Assembly: GCA_028819565.1 (NCBI GenBank)
Contig: JAPPLD010000024.1
Coordinates: 1 to 50,798 of the forward strand
Length of the DNA stretch: 50,798 nucleotides
Source of the DNA: Gammaproteobacteria bacterium
GTDB taxonomy: Bacteria > Pseudomonadota > Gammaproteobacteria > Poriferisulfidales > Poriferisulfidaceae
Direction of reading: 5' to 3'
In this document: piece after piece, positions 16,955 to 25,480 of the stretch
Layout: every line of letters starts with the position of its first letter
Position numbering within the stretch: position 1 is the first letter of the stretch
Notes under the pieces: model-generated
The model's database searches: none
What the model saw: only the letters and a program-made list of their open reading frames with translations
Told to the model about the DNA's origin: nothing
Position numbers and translations under genes: made by a program

Positions 16955-17392
16955 ATGCATCCAAGCATTTATTTCGACCCGTTTGACACGTTGGGCCGTT
17001 TGAATCATGTGTTCGACGGTTTGACACACGATCTTGGAGGCCGGACTCAGTCGGGTTGGGTTCCTGCAGTCGATTTCGAGGACCGCGGCGAACACTACCT
17101 GGTGACCGCCGACCTGCCCGGCATCAAGCCGGAAGACGTGGAAATCAGCCTGGACGGCGACGTTCTCCATATCAAGGGCGAGCGTCTGGCCGAAACCGAC
17201 ACCGGCGAAAATGGCGACAAGCGTTATCGCCGGACCGAGCGCGTGTACGGCGCGTTCCGGCGCAGCTTCCAGCTGCCGGCCGACGTCGATCCGGATGCCA
17301 TCGAGGCTCACGGCAAGGACGGAGTGCTGCATGTCCGTATTGGCAAGCACACCGCCCCCCAGCCCCGGCGTATCACGGTTCAGGCCAACTGA
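16955..17392 (+). CDS. Hsp20/alpha-crystallin small heat-shock protein
   Basis: A 145-residue small heat-shock chaperone that holds unfolding proteins in large oligomers in the cytosol. The alpha-crystallin domain runs from about residue 35 to 135. It includes YLVTADLPGIKPEDVEISL, LHIKGER, the FRRSFQLPADVD motif and the DGVLHVRI strand. An AGGAGG Shine-Dalgarno precedes the ATG. Heat induction is supported by the sigma-32-like promoter, and a strong terminator follows, so the gene is monocistronic. Confidence 0.95.
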   Translation: MHPSIYFDPFDTLGRLNHVFDGLTHDLGGRTQSGWVPAVDFEDRGEHYLVTADLPGIKPEDVEISLDGDVLHIKGERLAETDTGENGDKRYRRTERVYGAFRRSFQLPADVDPDAIEAHGKDGVLHVRIGKHTAPQPRRITVQAN

Positions 17393-17412
17393 GCCAACAG
17401 GTTTTCAAACTG

Positions 17413-17445
17413 GCCCGCCGACAGGTTCTGCCGGCGGGCTTTTTT
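17413..17445 (+). terminator. Rho-independent terminator of hsp20
   Basis: An 8-bp GC stem, GCCCGCCG / CGGCGGGC, with an 11-nt loop is followed directly by six T residues. It lies 20 nt after the hsp20 stop. Confidence 0.92.
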
Positions 17446-17526
17446 ATTCCCGGAACAACTGAAAAACGAAGTACAGCGCAAGCCTGTGCCTGCAGGCGGG
17501 TGTAAAATGCGCCCGACCTGAGGTTT

Positions 17527-17603
17527 CGGAGTGTAGCTCAGCCTGGTAGAGCACTGCCTTCGGGAGGCAGGGGCCGGAGGTTCAAATCCTCTCACTCCGA
17601 CCA
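17527..17603 (+). tRNA. tRNA-Pro (anticodon CGG)
   Basis: A full cloverleaf of 77 nt including an encoded CCA. The acceptor arms CGGAGTG / CACTCCG pair and the anticodon stem CTGCC / GGCAG encloses TTCGGGA (anticodon CGG). A GGTTCAAATCC T-loop is present. It closely resembles E. coli proK and lies upstream of argB. Confidence 0.97.
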
Positions 17604-17656
17604 CTTTCGCAGTCAATCACGCTTCACCACTCAATCCGCCCGAACGGGAGCACCGC

Positions 17657-18547
17657 ATGGATCGACAATCCGCCCAACAGACTGTTCACGTCCTAGTCGA
17701 GGCCCTGCCCTACATCCAGGCCTTCGCCGGGCGGTCTGTCGTCATTAAGTACGGCGGCAATGCGATGGTCGACGAAACGCTGAAAAGCAGTTTCGCACGC
17801 GACCTGGTGCTGATGCAGCAAGTCGGCATCAAGCCCGTCGTCGTGCATGGTGGAGGCCCACAGATCGGGCAGCACTTGAAAGAACTCGGCATAGAGAGCC
17901 GGTTCGTCGATGGTGTGCGCGTCACCGACAAGCAAACCATGGACGTGGTGGAAAAAGTGCTCGGCGATGTCATCAACACGGAAATCGTCGAGTTGATTAA
18001 CCAGCACGGGGGACGTGCTGCCGGCATCACCGGCAAACGGGGCGGTTTTATTCATGCCAAGCGGCTCAAACTGAAGCATTTCTCTCCGGACATGAATGCG
18101 CCCGAAATCATCGATCTCGGTCATACCGGGACTGTGGCGAGCATTGATCCTGGGCCGATCCAGGAACTGGAGGACAACGGGAAGATCCCGGTGATCGCTC
18201 CGGTCGGAGTCGGGGCCGACGGCGAGAGCTACAACATCAATGCGGATACTGTCGCCAGCCATATGGCCGTCGCGCTGAAGGCCGAGAAACTGATGATCCT
18301 TACCAACCAGACCGGAGTGCTGGATGCCAAGGGCGAATTGCTGACTAACCTAGAACCGGAGGCTATTGAATCTCTGATCGAGGACAACACGATCAGCGGC
18401 GGCATGGTGCCCAAGACTCGTTGCGTGCTGGACGCATTGAAAGCCGGCGTCCACACCGCGCACATCATCGACGGCCGGACTCCTCACGCCGTGGTTCTGG
18501 AAGTATTCACGCGCGAAGGCATCGGCACGCTGATCGCGGCCGAGTAG
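17657..18547 (+). CDS. argB: Acetylglutamate kinase
   Basis: A 296-residue N-acetylglutamate kinase, the second step of arginine synthesis. The VVIKYGGNAM ATP site, the VVVHGGGPQI loop, the acetylglutamate-binding region RVTDKQTMDVVEKVL and the C-terminal SGGMVPKTRCVLDALKAG block are all present. An N-terminal helix of about 20 residues before the kinase core is typical of the arginine-inhibited hexameric form. Its start lies about 50 nt after the tRNA-Pro gene. Confidence 0.97.
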   Translation: MDRQSAQQTVHVLVEALPYIQAFAGRSVVIKYGGNAMVDETLKSSFARDLVLMQQVGIKPVVVHGGGPQIGQHLKELGIESRFVDGVRVTDKQTMDVVEKVLGDVINTEIVELINQHGGRAAGITGKRGGFIHAKRLKLKHFSPDMNAPEIIDLGHTGTVASIDPGPIQELEDNGKIPVIAPVGVGADGESYNINADTVASHMAVALKAEKLMILTNQTGVLDAKGELLTNLEPEAIESLIEDNTISGGMVPKTRCVLDALKAGVHTAHIIDGRTPHAVVLEVFTREGIGTLIAAE

Positions 18548-18598
18548 CTCTTAATCGTTTTCAAACAGGATGGTGGAACACGTTCCGCCTGTGGCACC

Positions 18599-18838
18599 CT
18601 ATTCTGTTTTTGAGAAGGTGTACTGTTCGCCCTCGCGGCGCACTGTAATTCCGACGTGCTCGGCAGTCTGTTCTTCGCCATCCTCAACGTTGAACTGTTG
18701 CCCGCCGATCGCCACCAGGCCTTCGCGGGTCACGCCGCAGTGGATCAGCCCGATCGTGTCGTATTCCCTGGCCTCCAGGCGCAGGGTGTTGGGATCGTCT
18801 TCTTCTTCGGTTTCTTGGTTTTCCGGCTCATCTGCCAT
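18599..18838 (-). CDS. Small acidic protein of unknown function
   Basis: A 79-residue protein I do not recognise. The N-terminal quarter is very acidic (ADEPENQETEEEDDP). The remainder looks like a small beta-rich domain (YDTIGLIHCGVTREGLVAIGG, GITVRREGEQYTFSKTE). There is no signal peptide or membrane segment. The ATG at 18838 has an AGGAGC Shine-Dalgarno; longer in-frame extensions would run antisense through the tRNA-Gln gene and are rejected. It converges with argB and is divergent from tRNA-Gln. Confidence 0.7.
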   Translation of the reverse strand: MADEPENQETEEEDDPNTLRLEAREYDTIGLIHCGVTREGLVAIGGQQFNVEDGEEQTAEHVGITVRREGEQYTFSKTE

Positions 18839-18882
18839 GGGAATTGCTCCTGCTTGTGGGCGTATAATTTTAACCGCACCGC

Positions 18883-18956
18883 TGGGGGATCGTCTAGTGG
18901 TAGGACTGCGGACTCTGACTCCGCCAGCGGGGGTTCGAATCCCTCTCCCCCAGCCA
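18883..18956 (+). tRNA. tRNA-Gln (anticodon CTG)
   Basis: A 74-nt cloverleaf with encoded CCA. The acceptor TGGGGGA pairs with TCCCCCA and the anticodon stem GCGGA / TCCGC encloses CTCTGAC (anticodon CTG). A GGGTTCGAATCCC T-arm is present. The sequence resembles E. coli tRNA-Gln. Confidence 0.96.
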
Positions 18957-19034
18957 ATCAATTCATTGCTAACAGAGCGCTTTTCGACCGGCAATCCAGC
19001 TCATTGCCACCAATCCTCTTTCTATCGCCAAAAA

Positions 19035-20201
19035 CTATTGATTCGACTCTGACATCGTCGATCCGAAGGCACCTACGATTGAGCATGTACGAGTGCTCTG
19101 ACAGGTAAATTCTTCGTAAAAGACCCCGCCCACTTCATAGTTGTCCCCCGTCCCGTAGAAAGAACCGCGCATTGCCCCAGCACCGTTATCATCGTTGAAT
19201 TCTGAATCACTGACGGAGACGCCACCCCAAGTGGTTCCCGTGTACCAGGCCGTGCCACTGCCCAGCCTCTTAACATTTTCGATCATGATGTCGATTTGGC
19301 CCGGGTCCGATGTGGCTGTAGGGGATCTGTAGGTGATTCTGACGTCACCCTGCACAAGGTGACGGTTCAAAGTGCCATTTTCGGTTTCCACGCCCGCCAT
19401 GACTCCAATGCCCCTCAAGTCGACAGTCGGGTTGTCTATGGCCGTGGTGTCGGTGTCAGCATCATAGATTAGACCCAATGAGGCATTTTCGAAGCGCAGG
19501 TGTTCCAACTTCCGATCGTCGCCCATCCCACCATCAAAGAACTTGTACACTCCGACAAAAAACATGCTGTACTGAAGAATACCGTCGTATCCCACGTACT
19601 CGTAGTCGCGCGTCTCCGGGTCGGCACCGGTTTTCGTATCAGTACCCGTAATCCTCACCTGCGACATGCTGACGCCCCGGTAATCCATAACCGGCTGACG
19701 GTCTGGGTTGAACCCTACGAACCCGACATTATTTTCGCGCGCATGCGTTCGACCTAAATGAAACGTCACCCCGTCCCGGAAAGCATCCGCAGGAAAGACG
19801 CAATTCGCTTTCGTCTGGTCCGCACCATCTTGACAAGTGGCGCTGACTATTGAATCGGTTGTGAAAGAGTCTGTGCCAGTCGTCCTTGTCACCAAGGCAC
19901 CCATGCTCAAATACCGGTCCGCAGTACTCACTCTGGAATTCCTGCGACTGCTGAGCGTTATCCCATTCACAGTTGGCGCCGTAGCGCCGGTCTCTGCTGG
20001 AGAGTCGGAAACGAATTTCTCCCTAGCCGCAGTAATAGCCGCACTGTCCTCCAACAGATATTCGACGGTGGCATACCGTGAGGTCGTGGCAGTGGTCGAT
20101 AGCTCGGGCGCTCTCAGCAGGGTTTGGCTCCCGGAACTGCCACAAGCAATCAAAGACAGCGCCAAACATCCGAGCAGCGGGTAGCGAATAAATGCGGACA
20201 T
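19035..20201 (-). CDS. Predicted lipoprotein with TbpB-like C-terminal barrel domain
   Basis: A 388-residue putative lipoprotein. The signal peptide ends with the lipobox LIAC followed by GSSGS, a typical surface-lipoprotein linker. The C-terminal part, with DIMIENVKRL, GSFYGTGDNYEVGGVFYEE and SIVGAFGS, resembles the transferrin-binding-protein/factor-H-binding-type barrels found in Slam-exported or iron-acquisition lipoproteins. The ATG at 20201 has an AAAGGA Shine-Dalgarno. It sits alone between two tRNA genes, a common place for acquired DNA. No TonB receptor partner is adjacent. The ligand is unknown, and the barrel assignment is from motif resemblance only. Confidence 0.7.
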   Translation of the reverse strand: MSAFIRYPLLGCLALSLIACGSSGSQTLLRAPELSTTATTSRYATVEYLLEDSAAITAAREKFVSDSPAETGATAPTVNGITLSSRRNSRVSTADRYLSMGALVTRTTGTDSFTTDSIVSATCQDGADQTKANCVFPADAFRDGVTFHLGRTHARENNVGFVGFNPDRQPVMDYRGVSMSQVRITGTDTKTGADPETRDYEYVGYDGILQYSMFFVGVYKFFDGGMGDDRKLEHLRFENASLGLIYDADTDTTAIDNPTVDLRGIGVMAGVETENGTLNRHLVQGDVRITYRSPTATSDPGQIDIMIENVKRLGSGTAWYTGTTWGGVSVSDSEFNDDNGAGAMRGSFYGTGDNYEVGGVFYEEFTCQSTRTCSIVGAFGSTMSESNQ

Positions 20202-20321
20202 GGATTCCTTTACGATCTTTCTTGTTATTTCCACGTGAACTGAAAACGGCGTGCATCTGAGCCACGCGGAGAATTGCATTCTACATGAAGACCCGCTTTG
20301 GCTGATGGTACGCTATGCAGC

Positions 20322-20411
20322 GGAGAGTTGCCGGAGTGGTCGAACGGGGCGGTCTCGAAAACCGTTGTGCGACTTGTCGTACCGAGGGTTCGAATCCCTC
20401 ACTCTCCGCCA
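20322..20411 (+). tRNA. tRNA-Ser (anticodon CGA)
   Basis: A 90-nt type II tRNA with a long variable arm and encoded CCA. The acceptor GGAGAGT pairs with ACTCTCC and the anticodon stem GCGGT / ACCGT encloses CTCGAAA (anticodon CGA). The T-arm is GGGTTCGAATCCC. Confidence 0.96.
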
Positions 20412-20478
20412 TCTCCATCCTGCGTGTTTGGCATATTTTCTTCAGAGGCACCCCAAAGCCGAAATTTTAAACAGGGAA

Positions 20479-20503
20479 GGCCTGCCCAAGTGATGGGCAA
20501 GCC
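20479..20503 (-). terminator. Possible terminator of the porin gene
   Basis: On the minus strand, a stem GGC-TGCCCA / TGGGCA-GCC with a 5-nt loop lies about 40 nt after the porin stop. It is followed by a weak T-rich stretch. It could serve transcripts from either side, as the tRNA-Ser gene converges on it. Confidence 0.5.
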
Positions 20504-20545
20504 CCCCCAATAGCCAGCTTCCTCGGGCGCGCGGTAACTAACCGT

Positions 20546-21463
20546 TTACAACCCGAATCCGTAACTCACACTCATCCCGAGGCGAGTCTCATCGTCGATG
20601 TCCTCGTCGGAATCGACCAAGTAAACCGCAAAGTCCAGATCATTGATCGTGGTGGCGTAGCCGATTTCAACGTAGTCGCCTTCCGGCTCTCCCTTGTCCT
20701 CGTCGTCCTCGTTGATGCCGTAGGTTCCGAACGTCACGTAGGCACCCTTGTAGTCCAAGGTCAGCATGGCGATATCGTAGTCGTTATCTTTACTGTCACA
20801 GGCATGGCCGTTTTCATGCTCGCCGATAGCATAGTCCAGACTGGCCGAAAAATCGCCCTGGGCGTAACCCACGCCGATGTTGATTTCATCGTAGTCCTGG
20901 TCGAATCCACCGCCGACGCATTCTGTGCTCATATCCGTGACTTTCGACAGGTCTGCGAAGTCTGGAACATTGGCCACGCCTTCTGGCGCAGTCACATCAG
21001 TAGTATTCATCTGATCCACATTGTCAGGGGTGAGGCGGTATTCGTTCCCGTCATCATCCGCATAGATGAAGAATCGTCTCACGGTGCCATCACCGCCCAC
21101 TGTTTCTACCGTCCTGTCCGTGGTGGTAACTTCCAGAACTCCGTCGTCGTCTTCCGTGTAACGATAGGCGGTATAGCCAACATAGGCCGAGAACCCGTTC
21201 TCGAACTCCCAAGCTAAACCTCCATAGACGTCAATCTCCACTCCGTTTCCGGAATCAAGGTCAGCTAACCAGGTGCCCAAGTAGAACGGGCCTGCCGCCA
21301 GGTCGATTCCACCGTTGGCCACGGCATCGCTCTGATGGAAGCCGCGATAGATGTAGTCGGACATGATGCCGAAATTAGCCGAAAGATCGAGTTCGGCGTG
21401 GGCCGGCATGGCTGTCCCGGTTAAAGCTGCCGCAAAAGCGGCGACTAGTTTCCAGTTTTTCAT
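20546..21463 (-). CDS. TorF-family outer-membrane porin (TIGR02001)
   Basis: A 305-residue putative porin. It has a signal peptide (about residues 1-23, ending AMPAHAE). It also has the family opening SANFGIMSDYIYRGFHQSD, then GGIDLAAGPFYLGTW, as in the TorF/Gcw_chp group. Alternating beta-strands end in a C-terminal SVSYGFGL with a penultimate aromatic. An acidic insert (about residues 100-190), containing a Cys pair near TECVGGGF and GHACDS, makes it longer than many members. The AGGGGAA Shine-Dalgarno supports ATG 21463. The transported solute is not known. Confidence 0.85.
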   Translation of the reverse strand: MKNWKLVAAFAAALTGTAMPAHAELDLSANFGIMSDYIYRGFHQSDAVANGGIDLAAGPFYLGTWLADLDSGNGVEIDVYGGLAWEFENGFSAYVGYTAYRYTEDDDGVLEVTTTDRTVETVGGDGTVRRFFIYADDDGNEYRLTPDNVDQMNTTDVTAPEGVANVPDFADLSKVTDMSTECVGGGFDQDYDEINIGVGYAQGDFSASLDYAIGEHENGHACDSKDNDYDIAMLTLDYKGAYVTFGTYGINEDDEDKGEPEGDYVEIGYATTINDLDFAVYLVDSDEDIDDETRLGMSVSYGFGL

Positions 21464-21574
21464 ATTTTCCCCTATTGGTTGAAATTCAAATTAGCGTCCC
21501 GCCAGAAGCAGCCAAGGCAGAAAGCCCTGACGGCAAGCTTTGGCCAGACGATCGGGTTTGGGGAAAAATCCTGA

Positions 21575-21602
21575 AAACCTTCCAGGATGACCCGGAAGGT
21601 TT
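21575..21602 (-). terminator. Terminator after rplM-rpsI
   Basis: On the minus strand, a 9-bp stem AAACCTTCC / GGAAGGTTT with a 10-nt loop begins 13 nt after the rpsI stop. A short T-rich tail follows after a few nucleotides. The position and stem support termination of the ribosomal-protein operon. Confidence 0.65.
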
Positions 21603-21614
21603 CAGCCGCTTAAA

Positions 21615-22007
21615 TCAGCGTTTGGAGTACTGAATATCCTTTCGGGCTTTCCGCAGCCCAACTTTCTTTCGTTCGACTATTCTTGCATCACGGGTCAGGA
21701 ACCCGCCTTGTCGCAGTTGTGCGCGGTTTTCTTCATTGTAGGAAAGCAGCGCCCGGGCGATGCCGAGCCTGATGGCTCCGGCCTGGCCGCTGATGCCGCC
21801 GCCGGAAACCTTGGCGTCCAGATCGAACTTGCCGAGCATGTCGCATACGGCCAGAGGCTGGCAGACCTGAATGCGGGCGGTCTCACGGACGAAATAGTCC
21901 TTGAGGTCGCGATTGTTGACCCGCATCTTGCCGGTCCCCTCGCGCAACCGCACCCGGGCAGTCGAGTCTTTGCGACGTCCGGTACCAAGAAAATCTGACG
22001 CGGCCAT
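21615..22007 (-). CDS. rpsI: 30S ribosomal protein S9
   Basis: A 130-residue S9, the normal length. The [14 protein letters not shown] opening, the [19 protein letters not shown] core and the basic C-terminal tail ending YSKR, which reaches the P-site tRNA, are intact. It follows rplM with only 2 nt between them, the universal rplM-rpsI pair. Confidence 0.98.
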   Translation of the reverse strand: MAASDFLGTGRRKDSTARVRLREGTGKMRVNNRDLKDYFVRETARIQVCQPLAVCDMLGKFDLDAKVSGGGISGQAGAIRLGIARALLSYNEENRAQLRQGGFLTRDARIVERKKVGLRKARKDIQYSKR

Positions 22008-22009
22008 AC

Positions 22010-22453
22010 CTAGATCTCCAGTGCAGCAGGCTGCTGGGCGGCATGCTGATGCTCGCCCCCCGCGTAGACATGCAGTCGGCGCAGCATGCGGCTGCCCAGC
22101 CGGCTCTTGGGAAGCATCCCGCGAACCGCCAGTTCGATAACCTTCTGGGGGGCACGCTCCTGCAGGTCTTCGAAGGACTCGCTGCGCAGGTTCCCGATGT
22201 AACCGGTGTGATGGTGGTACATCTTGCCAGCTCGCTTGTTGCCGGTCACCCGCACCGAAGAGGCGTTGAGCACGATGACATGGTCGCCCGCGTCTACATG
22301 CGGCGTCCAGTCGGGCCGATGCTTGCCGCGCAGGCAGTGCGCCACCCGGGTCGCCAGGCGTCCCAGGACCTGATCGGCGGCATCCACCACGTACCAGTTG
22401 CCAGCACCGGGTTTGGCGCTGACCGTGCTGCGGGTCAGTGTCTTGCTCTTCAT
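22010..22453 (-). CDS. rplM: 50S ribosomal protein L13
   Basis: A 147-residue L13. [16 protein letters not shown], the [16 protein letters not shown] block, the YHHHTGY motif and [21 protein letters not shown] are all diagnostic. I chose the ATG at 22453; a GTG 12 nt upstream is in frame. The C-terminus ([14 protein letters not shown]) is slightly longer than in E. coli. Confidence 0.97.
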   Translation of the reverse strand: MKSKTLTRSTVSAKPGAGNWYVVDAADQVLGRLATRVAHCLRGKHRPDWTPHVDAGDHVIVLNASSVRVTGNKRAGKMYHHHTGYIGNLRSESFEDLQERAPQKVIELAVRGMLPKSRLGSRMLRRLHVYAGGEHQHAAQQPAALEI

Positions 22454-22493
22454 CGTGAATCTCACGGGCGAAAGCTTATTTTATCACGATTGA

Positions 22494-22859
22494 CTATTTT
22501 TCCAGTGGAATCATGCCCGGCGCCGGCGCCACCCGGTCCTCTCGCTGCTCCAGGCCTTCCGCGCTAATCCGGACATAGTCGCGGCTATCGCCGAACACCA
22601 CGAATTGCGCCGGACCCCCTTCCTCCGTCACCTCCCAGCGACCGTACACCTTCTGGTCTTCGTCTTCCAGGATGAACTGGCTGGCGTAAACCTCCGACGC
22701 GTACACCCGAACCGGGCCCAGCAATCCGATTTCCCAGGTGCCCTGGTACAGGATTAGTGATCCGATCAAGATCAGGCCAATGCGCAAGCGGCCGGTCAAT
22801 TTCTCCAGTTCCGCGATGCGGACTTCCGGGGCCTTTCCAGGTTCTTCTATTCTTTCCAT
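22494..22859 (-). CDS. Single-pass membrane protein of unknown function
   Basis: A 121-residue protein with an N-terminal cytoplasmic helix of about 25 residues. One membrane segment follows (RIGLILIGSLILYQG, about residues 26-42), then a small beta-rich domain. The repeat-like FILEDEDQKVYGRWEV...PAQFVVFGDSRDYVRI resembles short strand modules seen in several uncharacterised bacterial proteins. A strong AAGGAGAGG Shine-Dalgarno precedes the ATG. It lies 12 nt after purC and 40 nt before rplM on the same strand. Function unknown. Confidence 0.75.
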   Translation of the reverse strand: MERIEEPGKAPEVRIAELEKLTGRLRIGLILIGSLILYQGTWEIGLLGPVRVYASEVYASQFILEDEDQKVYGRWEVTEEGGPAQFVVFGDSRDYVRISAEGLEQREDRVAPAPGMIPLEK

Positions 22860-22871
22860 AAGTCCTCTCCT

Positions 22872-23768
22872 TCAGTCGAGGATCGACTCGCCGCACAGGC
22901 GGCGGCCGATCTGTCGGTAACGTTCCGTGGTGCGTGCCACGATTTCAATCGGGATTTCCGGTCCGGGTGGCCGTTTATCCCATTCCAGGGTTTCCAGCCA
23001 ATCGCGCACGAACTGCTTGTCGAAACTGTACGGGTTCTCGCCTGCACGCCAATCCTCCGCATCCCAGAAACGAGAAGAATCCGGCGTCAGCACTTCGTCG
23101 ATCAGCACCAGCATCCCTGCCTCGTCCAAGCCAAATTCGAACTTGGTGTCCGCGATTATGACACCGCATTCGCGAGCATGGGCACTAGCCTCAGCATACA
23201 GCCGCAGGCTCACGTCCCGCACTTCTTCCGCGCGCTCCCTTCCGACCAGATCTATCACTCTTTCGAAACTGATGTTCTCGTCGTGCTCTCCCCGCTGGGC
23301 CTTGGTCGCAGGCGTAAACAACGGCTCCGGCAGGCGCTCGGCCAGAGCCAGACCGGGCGGCAGGTCGATTCCGCAGACCCGGCCTTCGCGTTGGTAGTCC
23401 TTCCAGCCCGATCCAATCAGATAGCCGCGGACCACAGCCTCGACTGGCAGCGGCTCAAGCTTCCGCACTCGTAGGCTTCGACCCGCCAGCATGGTTCGTT
23501 CTTCGGGCTCCAGCGGCAAATCCTCCAGTTTTAGCGGGCAACAGTGGTTTGGCACGACCGGCTCCAGGCGATCGAACCAGAATCCGGAGACGGCAGTCAG
23601 GATTTGCCCTTTTTCCGGAATCGGGGTCGGCAACACCACGTCAAAAGCCGACAACCGGTCGGTCGCCACCATCAGCATATGCTGCGAGTCGATTTCATAC
23701 AGATCGCGCACTTTGCCTTCGGCAATGCGCGGCAAATGGGCGAGATCAGTGCGAAATACGGGAAACAC
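22872..23768 (-). CDS. purC: SAICAR synthetase
   Basis: Phosphoribosylaminoimidazole-succinocarboxamide synthase, which joins aspartate to CAIR in purine synthesis. It is of the longer type of about 300 residues. The GKVRDLYEID opening, the ATDRLSAFDVVLPTPIPEKG block, EAVVRGYLIGSGWKDYQ, the IADTKFEFGL motif and LIDEVLTPDSSRFW are intact. The start is uncertain. GTG 23768 gives 298 residues and a family-like N-terminus; GTG 23795 is also possible. Longer frames would run into the divergent purE. The purC-purE divergence places consecutive pathway steps side by side. Confidence 0.93.
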   Translation of the reverse strand: MFPVFRTDLAHLPRIAEGKVRDLYEIDSQHMLMVATDRLSAFDVVLPTPIPEKGQILTAVSGFWFDRLEPVVPNHCCPLKLEDLPLEPEERTMLAGRSLRVRKLEPLPVEAVVRGYLIGSGWKDYQREGRVCGIDLPPGLALAERLPEPLFTPATKAQRGEHDENISFERVIDLVGRERAEEVRDVSLRLYAEASAHARECGVIIADTKFEFGLDEAGMLVLIDEVLTPDSSRFWDAEDWRAGENPYSFDKQFVRDWLETLEWDKRPPGPEIPIEIVARTTERYRQIGRRLCGESILD

Positions 23769-23814
23769 GGCCGTCGGGACCCTGGCAAAGCGCACATTAT
23801 GAACTACCGAGGAG

Positions 23815-23820
23815 TATAAT
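23815..23820 (+). promoter_or_regulatory. -10 element of the divergent purC/purE region
   Basis: A perfect TATAAT lies 33 nt upstream of the purE ATG. The reverse complement of the same spot reads TTATACT and could act as the -10 for purC. No strong -35 is visible on either strand, so activation or a relaxed promoter is likely. A partial CGTTTGC lies downstream, but I do not see a full PurR box. Confidence 0.45.
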
Positions 23821-23853
23821 TCGTCGTTTGCACAAGCCGCTACCGAGTCGCTC

Positions 23854-24351
23854 ATGACCAACCCGGACCCGGCCCCACCCGTCGCCATCGTGATGGGAAG
23901 CCGCAGCGATTGGGACACCATGAAGGCTGCGGCCGAACACCTGGACGCGCTGGAAGTTCCTTACTTCGCGCAGGTGGTCTCCGCGCATCGCACGCCCGAC
24001 CTGATGGCGGAGTTCGCCCGCACTGCCCGTGACCGCGGGATCCGCTGCCTGATCGCCGGCGCCGGCGGAGCCGCGCACCTGCCCGGCATGCTGGCGGCCA
24101 TGACCCCGTTACCCGTACTCGGCGTTCCCATCAACGCCACTGCGCTGCAAGGCTGGGATTCCCTGCTGTCGATCGCACAGATGCCGAAAGGCATTCCTGT
24201 CGCCACTTTCGCCGTCGGCGCACCCGGTGCCGCAAATGCCGCGTTGTTCGCGGCGGCGATGCTGGCCGGCGAAGACCCGGATCTGGCGGAACGCCTGGAT
24301 GCCTTTCGGGACGCCCAGACCCGCTCCGTCCTTGAGCAGAAACTCGACTGA
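23854..24351 (+). CDS. purE: N5-CAIR mutase
   Basis: A 165-residue class I PurE, which converts N5-CAIR to CAIR. The [15 protein letters not shown] opening, the VSAHRTP motif, the [13 protein letters not shown] loop and [18 protein letters not shown] are the family hallmarks. It overlaps purK by 20 nt, the usual purEK arrangement. Confidence 0.98.
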   Translation: MTNPDPAPPVAIVMGSRSDWDTMKAAAEHLDALEVPYFAQVVSAHRTPDLMAEFARTARDRGIRCLIAGAGGAAHLPGMLAAMTPLPVLGVPINATALQGWDSLLSIAQMPKGIPVATFAVGAPGAANAALFAAAMLAGEDPDLAERLDAFRDAQTRSVLEQKLD

Positions 24352-25480
24352 ACCTCTCGCGCCCGGCGCTCATCTCGGCATGCTCGGCGGCGGCCAGTTG
24401 GGCCGCATGTTCACCGAGGCCGCACAACGCCTAGGCTACCGGGTCGTCGTTCTGGAGCCAAACCGACCCTGTCCGGCCGGACACCTTGCCGATGAACATT
24501 TGGTAGCCGGATACGACCAAACGGATGCGCTGGACCGGCTCGGCGAGATGTGCGAAGCCGCCAGTTACGAATTCGAAGCCGTTCCCGCCCAAGCAGTGGA
24601 ATATCTGCGCAACCGGATCACGGTCCGACCCGATGCCCAACCTCTCTCCGTCGCACAAAGCCGACTGGCTGAAAAGCGTTTCGCTTCGGAGCACACACCC
24701 GCCACGCCTCCCGTTCCCTATCAGCCCATTTCGGACGCAACGCAGATCCCGGCCGCACTGGAACAGGTTGGAACCCCCTGCATCTTGAAAACCGACCGCC
24801 TGGGCTACGACGGCAAAGGCCAGGCAGTTGTTGAGACTTCCGAGGAAGCGGAAGCGGCATTCGCGCAGTTCGGCAGCGTTTCCTGCGTTCTGGAACGCCA
24901 ACTCGACCTACAACAGGAAGTTTCCGTCATCGCGGCCCGCGACTGCGAGCAATGCGTCGTCTACCCGGTTGCGGAAAACGAGCACCGCAACGGAATCCTG
25001 CATTGTTCCCGCGCGCCTGCAAATATCTCCGAGACGGTGAAGACGCAGGTTCAGGACAGCGCGCGCAAAATCGCCGACGCACTGGATTACCATGGGGTGC
25101 TTGCAGTCGAATACTTCATTACGCCCGAGGGCATCTTCTTCAATGAAATGGCGCCCCGCCCCCACAACAGCGGCCACTACACGCTGGATGCCTGTGTCGC
25201 ATCCCAATTCGAGCAGCAGGCGCGGATCCTTTGCGGGCTCCCACTCGGCGATCCCGCGCAACACACGCCCGCAGTAATGATCAACTTGCTGGGAGACCTC
25301 TGGAACGACCGCGAACCCGACTGGGCGCCGCTTGAAAGCGACTCAACTGTACGGTTGCACCTGTACGGCAAGGAGGAAGCACGCCCCGGGCGCAAGATGG
25401 GGCATCTCTGTGTCCTGGATTCCGACCCGGATGCCGCCTACGCACGTGCCTGCGAACTATATCGAGCCCTGAGCACATGA
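24332..25480 (+). CDS. purK: N5-carboxyaminoimidazole ribonucleotide synthase
   Basis: A 382-residue ATP-grasp enzyme that makes N5-CAIR from AIR, ATP and bicarbonate. The [13 protein letters not shown]-terminus, [13 protein letters not shown], the [24 protein letters not shown] active-site block and the terminal [15 protein letters not shown] motif are intact. No ATG precedes the conserved N-terminus in frame. The TTG at 24332, inside the end of purE, gives a normal length. The stop overlaps yhdH by ATGA. Confidence 0.95.
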   Translation: MSRNSTEPLAPGAHLGMLGGGQLGRMFTEAAQRLGYRVVVLEPNRPCPAGHLADEHLVAGYDQTDALDRLGEMCEAASYEFEAVPAQAVEYLRNRITVRPDAQPLSVAQSRLAEKRFASEHTPATPPVPYQPISDATQIPAALEQVGTPCILKTDRLGYDGKGQAVVETSEEAEAAFAQFGSVSCVLERQLDLQQEVSVIAARDCEQCVVYPVAENEHRNGILHCSRAPANISETVKTQVQDSARKIADALDYHGVLAVEYFITPEGIFFNEMAPRPHNSGHYTLDACVASQFEQQARILCGLPLGDPAQHTPAVMINLLGDLWNDREPDWAPLESDSTVRLHLYGKEEARPGRKMGHLCVLDSDPDAAYARACELYRALST

